From: Desulfurivibrio alkaliphilus | GTDB taxonomy: Bacteria > Desulfobacterota > Desulfobulbia > Desulfobulbales > Desulfurivibrionaceae | DNA length: 9,163 nt | Assembly: GCA_011048585.1 (NCBI GenBank) | Contig: DSDS01000021.1 | Location: forward strand, 1-9,163 | Direction: 5' to 3' | Part shown: in pieces, positions 6,184 to 9,163 of the stretch | Numbering within the stretch: the first letter of the stretch is position 1 | Layout: each line of letters begins with the position of its first letter | Translations under genes and position numbers: made by a program | The notes under the pieces: generated by a model | Database searches by the model: none | What the model saw: the letters and a program-made list of their open reading frames with translations, nothing else | What the model was told of the DNA's origin: nothing

Positions 6184-6432
6184 TCAGTACTTTTCCAGAT
6201 TGTCTAAAAAAAGGTTATGGTACTCGCGATGATTGAGGTGTTGGCGCATCAGTCTGCCGGTGAGGTCAACCAACTCCTCCAGCTCCCGGCTGGTGAGGCG
6301 GGGAGCCAGGGTGGCCAGGAGCTGGGGGCGGGCAAAGCGGCGCAGCAGCTCGATCAGCGATTTCTCATCGGTGGCCCGGTCCAGGCCGAAACAGATCGCT
6401 TCGGCCGGGATGGGGGTAGGCAGGTTGTCCAT
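6184..6432 (-). CDS. Unrecognised small 82-aa protein
   Basis: I cannot assign a function. The protein is probably cytosolic and helical: after a Pro-rich start (LPTPIP) come an amphipathic stretch (LIELLRRFARPQLL), an acidic helix (SRELEELVDLTGRL) and a closing block rich in His, Tyr and Asn (HLNHREYHNLFLDN). There is no signal peptide, membrane segment or cysteine. AAGGA lies six bases before the ATG, which supports real translation. It precedes the UbiD-family gene by 62 bp on the same strand and diverges from the PilZ gene. The closing block reminds me of small unnamed cytoplasmic proteins in related bacteria, from memory only. Confidence 0.72.
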   Translation of the reverse strand: MDNLPTPIPAEAICFGLDRATDEKSLIELLRRFARPQLLATLAPRLTSRELEELVDLTGRLMRQHLNHREYHNLFLDNLEKY

Positions 6433-6454
6433 GCTCTTTCCTTAGGGGTATGTT
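6425..6454 (+). promoter_or_regulatory. Possible promoter of the PilZ gene
   Basis: TTGTCC (6425-6430) and TATGTT (6449-6454) each match consensus at 4 of 6 positions, with an 18-base spacer. The -35 lies inside the start of the divergent 82-aa gene. Transcription would begin near 6461, about eight bases before the PilZ ATG. That leaves no room for a ribosome binding site, and none is seen. Confidence 0.35.
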
Positions 6455-6468
6455 AAATTCTCACGGCT

Positions 6469-7218
6469 ATGACAACAGGCATCTCCGGGGAAAATAAAGC
6501 GCTCGTGAGCGGTTGGGTTGATTTCGGCGACGGCATTCATGCTACCCGATCCGCCAAAATTATCCAACAGGCTCTGCACAATATCAAGCAGCAGCACATC
6601 TTCTGCGTGGTGGTGGCCAAGGGGTACGAGTCGGGCAAGGTGGTGATGATCGAGTACAACAGCGAGCGGGTGGTGCTGGATATGCCGGCGGACTGGCCTC
6701 CGGGGATGCCCTCCCAGCCCCTGCGGATCCTTTTCAAGGACAAGGCTCAGCTCTGGAACCAGTTTTCGGTCAAGCTGTTGGAGGTTACCGCCGACACCTT
6801 GATCACCACCGTGCCGTTCAAATATGTCCAGTTGCAGCGCCGCGCCAATTACCGGGTGGATGTGCCCCGGGGCAGTGAGGTGGTCTTCCGTCACCGCGAT
6901 GATTTAAAGCACTACTACATCCCGCAGAATATCAGCGCCACCGGCGCCCTGATCTGCCTGGAGGAGAGGCGGGTTGAAGGTTTGCAGGCCGGTGATCTGC
7001 TGAGCGAGATTACCATGACCTTTCCCTGTGAAGGAGGTCAGCGGGTGCGGTTGCCGGTCAAGGAGGCTCGGGTGGTGCGGGTTTGTGAAAATGAGCGCCG
7101 GGAACCCTGCTTCGGGGTTCAGTTCCTGCTGCGGCCCCAGGAGGAGAAAGAGGTGATGCGGTACGTGCGCCTGCGGGAGCGGGAACTGCTGCGCAAGGGG
7201 ATGGCGGAGGAACTTTAG
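6469..7218 (+). CDS. YcgR-like PilZ-domain c-di-GMP receptor
   Basis: This 249-aa protein has the two-domain plan of YcgR-type effectors. An N-terminal beta-rich domain covers about residues 25-118. A PilZ domain follows, with its c-di-GMP motifs intact: RRANYR at 124-129 (the RxxxR element) and NISATG at 154-159 (the D/N-x-S-x-x-G element, here with Asn first). A charged C-terminal helix (230-249) may be a partner-binding tail. In known YcgR proteins, c-di-GMP binding lets the protein act on the flagellar motor. No flagellar, pilus or cyclase gene is nearby, so the target is unknown. No Shine-Dalgarno sequence precedes ATG 6469, and a possible -10 lies only 15-20 bases upstream, so the mRNA may be leaderless. 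An internal start such as GTG 6505 is possible but has no better ribosome binding site. Confidence 0.88.
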   Translation: MTTGISGENKALVSGWVDFGDGIHATRSAKIIQQALHNIKQQHIFCVVVAKGYESGKVVMIEYNSERVVLDMPADWPPGMPSQPLRILFKDKAQLWNQFSVKLLEVTADTLITTVPFKYVQLQRRANYRVDVPRGSEVVFRHRDDLKHYYIPQNISATGALICLEERRVEGLQAGDLLSEITMTFPCEGGQRVRLPVKEARVVRVCENERREPCFGVQFLLRPQEEKEVMRYVRLRERELLRKGMAEEL

Positions 7219-7307
7219 GGCGGTGTCGCCATTTGCTTGCCAGATGTGCCGGTTTTTTTATGGAGGGGACTGTCCGTTCCTACAGATGTGACGCGGGGTT
7301 TTGATTA
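7219..7307 (+). other. Intergenic region before the tetrapyrrole operon
   Basis: A small GGCG-GTGT-CGCC hairpin (7219-7230) follows the PilZ stop directly, and a T7 run lies at 7253-7259, but they are too far apart for a standard terminator. A modest promoter is possible: TTGCCA at 7237-7242 (5 of 6) and TATGGA at 7259-7264 with 16-base spacing. The octamer CAGATGTG occurs twice, at 7241-7248 and 7283-7290, 42 bases apart. No tRNA or riboswitch that I recognise is present. Confidence 0.4.
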
Positions 7308-7979
7308 ATGGGTTTTTTCCCGGTAAGTTTGCAACTCGCCCACCGGCCCTGTGTGGTGGTTGGCGGCGGCGCGGTCGCCCGCCGCAAAGTGGAGGGCCTG
7401 TTGGCCTGTGAGGCCGCGGTGACGGTGATCAGCCCCCGGCTGGACGGGGAGCTGGAGCGCCTGAGCCGGGCCGGGGCGTTGCGCTGGCTTGATCGGGAGT
7501 ATCGCGAGGGGGATCTGGCCGGAGCTTTTCTGGTGATCGCCGCCACCGATGATGAGGCGGTACAGGCCCGGGTTTATGCCGAGGCGGAGCGGGACAACCT
7601 GCTGCTCAACGTGGCCGACGTCCCCAAATGGTGCAACCTGATTCTGCCGGCGGTAGTTCGCCGCGGCGATTTGAGCCTGGCGGTCTCCACCGGCGGGGCC
7701 AGCCCCGCCCTAGCCGCCCGGCTGCGTCGGGAGCTGGAGGAGAGTTATGGCGACGAATACCGGTTGTTGCTGGCCCTGCTGGCGGGCCTGCGTCCGCTGG
7801 TGATCGGCCGGGGGGGAGGGCATCAGGTGAACTGCCGTTGCTTCAAGGAGTTGGTGGCCGCAGATCTGGCCGGCTGGATTCGGCAGGGGCGCTGGGATCT
7901 GGTGCTCAAGCATGTCGAGGAGTGTATCGGTTCCCCCGAGGCGCTGGCTGTGGTAGACCGGGTTAAAAATGAGGGCTGA
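7308..7979 (+). CDS. Precorrin-2 dehydrogenase / sirohydrochlorin ferrochelatase (CysG N-domain type)
   Basis: This 223-aa protein matches the N-terminal module of siroheme synthase CysG and yeast Met8p, which oxidises precorrin-2 with NAD+ and can insert iron to give siroheme. The NAD-binding motif VVVGGGAVARRK is at 16-27. It aligns without gaps to E. coli CysG over about 135 residues. The catalytic Asp104 is kept in NVADVPK (101-107), and the phosphorylatable Ser128 of CysG is Thr128 in STGGASP. There is no fused uroporphyrinogen methyltransferase domain. A C-terminal extension (about 150-223) contains His172, Cys176, Cys178, His202 and Cys206. An in-frame stop at 7302-7304 fixes ATG 7308 as the earliest start; the ribosome binding site is weak (GGGG at 7295-7298). 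It starts a tight unit with a CcsA-like gene and hemA. In sulfate reducers siroheme serves sulfite reductase and the alternative heme route. Confidence 0.92.
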   Translation: MGFFPVSLQLAHRPCVVVGGGAVARRKVEGLLACEAAVTVISPRLDGELERLSRAGALRWLDREYREGDLAGAFLVIAATDDEAVQARVYAEAERDNLLLNVADVPKWCNLILPAVVRRGDLSLAVSTGGASPALAARLRRELEESYGDEYRLLLALLAGLRPLVIGRGGGHQVNCRCFKELVAADLAGWIRQGRWDLVLKHVEECIGSPEALAVVDRVKNEG

Positions 7980-7984
7980 ATAGC

Positions 7985-8800
7985 ATGGATCTCCTGTTTT
8001 TAGCAGTTTTTGCCCTGTATGCCGTAGCCACCGTGGCCTCGCTGGTCTGTTTCTACACGCTTAACAAGCGGCTGCGCACCATGGTCCGGGTGCTGCTGCC
8101 CGTTGCCGCTGCTCTGCACGCCGTCTATCTGCTGACCCGCTTCGTGATCTCCGGCCATACGCCGGTGGCCAGCAGCCATGAGGCGGTCTCATTCTTCGCC
8201 TGGTCGCTGACCATGGCCTATCTGCTTTTCCGCTGGCGCTACCGGGTGAAGAATTTCGCCGCCTTCGTCACCCCATTGATCATGCTGCTGATGATCGTGG
8301 CCCTGGCCTCGCCCTCCCATGTCGTGGAACTGCCCCCGGCCATGCGAAGCTGGTGGTTGCCCGCCCACGGGATGATCGCCCTGATGGCCAACGCTTTTCT
8401 GGCCCTGGCCTTTTGCGGTGGGGTCATGTATCTGCTGCACGAACGGGAGATCAAGCGCAAGCGGATGGGCTTCTTCTCCGAGCGCCTGCCCTCGCTGGAG
8501 GCCCTGGATAATCTCAACCAGCACTGTCTGGCCATCGGCTTTCCCCTGCTCACCCTGGGGATAATCAGCGGCTCGGTCTGGGCCCGTCAGGCCTGGGGGG
8601 CATTCTGGCAGTGGGATCCCAAAGAGACCTGGTCTTTGGTCACCTGGCTGATCTACGCCTCGATGATGCACCAGCGTTTCACTTTGGGCTGGCGGCGACG
8701 GCGGGTGGCTATCATGGCCATTCTCGGTTTCTGCGCGGTTCTTTTCACCCTCTGGGGGGTCAATCTTTTCCTGGGGGGAGCCCACTCCTATGCTCGCTGA
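7985..8800 (+). CDS. ccsA: CcsA/HemX-like cytochrome c assembly membrane protein
   Basis: This 271-aa integral membrane protein has about eight hydrophobic segments. The Trp-rich heme-handling signature is at 204-216 (WGAFWQWDPKETW), followed by a membrane helix ending in His229. Other candidate heme-ligand histidines are His45, His65 (in SSHEAVSF) and His128 (in PAHGMIAL). CcsA proteins move heme across the membrane to apocytochrome c, normally with a CcsB/ResB partner, which is not in this window. The gene starts five bases after the dehydrogenase stop (GAGGG at 7971-7975) and overlaps hemA by 11 bp. Bacillus HemX, a related protein encoded beside hemA and affecting its level, is the main alternative. 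The complete WWD-type motif supports CcsA, while the position supports a HemX-like link to heme synthesis. Confidence 0.87.
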   Translation: MDLLFLAVFALYAVATVASLVCFYTLNKRLRTMVRVLLPVAAALHAVYLLTRFVISGHTPVASSHEAVSFFAWSLTMAYLLFRWRYRVKNFAAFVTPLIMLLMIVALASPSHVVELPPAMRSWWLPAHGMIALMANAFLALAFCGGVMYLLHEREIKRKRMGFFSERLPSLEALDNLNQHCLAIGFPLLTLGIISGSVWARQAWGAFWQWDPKETWSLVTWLIYASMMHQRFTLGWRRRRVAIMAILGFCAVLFTLWGVNLFLGGAHSYAR

Positions 8801-9163
8801 GAAGATCGCCTGCCTGGGGGTGAATCACCAGACCGCCCCGGTGGAGATTCGGGAAAAACTGACCTTCTCCTGCGATTGCCTTAACCCCTTGGTGCGGATC
8901 AGGCAGATCCCCGGCTGTGATGAGTGCTGCTTCCTCTCCACCTGCAACCGGGTGGAGGTGCTGCTGGTGGCCGACCCGGCGGCGGAAACCTTGGAGGCGG
9001 TGCGCGATTTTCTTTTTGCCGGCAGCGGCTTGTCCCGGGAGGAGGCAATCAAATACAGCTACCTTTTCACCGGCGCCGAGGCTATCAACCATGTTTTTCG
9101 GGTGGCCTCCAGCCTGGATTCCATGGTGGTGGGCGAACCCCAGATCCTGGGCCAGCTCAAGGA
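8790..9163 (+). CDS. hemA: Glutamyl-tRNA reductase, 3' end outside the window
   Basis: HemA reduces glutamyl-tRNA(Glu) to glutamate-1-semialdehyde, the first committed step of tetrapyrrole synthesis by the C5 route. Only 124 codons are present of a usual 420-460 aa. The N-terminal motif GVNHQTAP is at 10-17, the catalytic-site block LSTCNRVEV at 49-57 with the nucleophile Cys52, and SLDSMVVGEPQILGQ at 108-122. The start ATG 8790 overlaps the last 11 bp of the CcsA-like gene in another frame, with a purine-rich GGGGGGAG at 8773-8780 as ribosome binding site, so translation is probably coupled. The catalytic domain has additional cysteines at 8, 28, 30, 43, 46 and 47. Its place after precorrin-2 dehydrogenase puts the first and later steps of siroheme synthesis in one operon. 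Confidence 0.96.
   Translation, partial: MLAEKIACLGVNHQTAPVEIREKLTFSCDCLNPLVRIRQIPGCDECCFLSTCNRVEVLLVADPAAETLEAVRDFLFAGSGLSREEAIKYSYLFTGAEAINHVFRVASSLDSMVVGEPQILGQLK

Noticed and set aside
1..9163. CRISPR array, insertion sequence, phage or toxin-antitoxin module
   Set aside because: No repeat-spacer pattern, transposase, integrase, terminal inverted repeats or toxin-antitoxin pair is visible; the small genes present sit in ordinary operon contexts.

Overview
This is a GC-rich, densely packed stretch of bacterial chromosome made of housekeeping and cofactor genes. The gene content suggests a Desulfobacterota-type anaerobe, possibly a sulfate reducer near Desulfobulbales. The reasons are an F0 c subunit with a cleavable-looking leader and no other ATP synthase genes after it, a long UbiD-family decarboxylase of the type used in the futalosine menaquinone route, and a stand-alone precorrin-2 dehydrogenase next to a CcsA-type gene and hemA. 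The lineage is an inference from gene families; nothing in the window fixes a species.

Layout. (1) Bases 1-581: atpE (+), then a structured non-coding stretch and two tandem intrinsic terminators. (2) 606-2707 (+): a nucleoside phosphorylase/nucleosidase-family gene and rimO, joined by a one-base TGATG overlap. (3) 2697-6432 (-): reading leftwards from the divergence point, a small 82-aa gene, a UbiD-family decarboxylase, an unrecognised 145-aa gene behind a good sigma-70 promoter, an RluB/RsuA-family pseudouridine synthase, and an HU/IHF gene whose end overlaps the end of rimO by 11 bp. (4) 6469-7218 (+): a YcgR-like PilZ protein, divergent from the 82-aa gene across only 36 bp. (5) 7308-9163 (+): precorrin-2 dehydrogenase, a CcsA/HemX-like membrane protein and glutamyl-tRNA reductase (hemA, cut by the window end), tightly coupled as one operon.

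How the genes work together. Block 5 covers tetrapyrrole supply: hemA makes the 5-aminolevulinate precursor, the dehydrogenase leads to siroheme, and the CcsA-like protein probably handles heme for cytochrome c maturation. RimO, the pseudouridine synthase and HU/IHF serve ribosome modification and nucleoid organisation. AtpE and the menaquinone-type decarboxylase serve energy metabolism. The PilZ protein adds a c-di-GMP output. I see no tRNA, rRNA, CRISPR array, insertion sequence or phage gene. I found no clear new defence or mobile system; the points worth a second look are regulatory structures, unusual residues and two unrecognised small genes.
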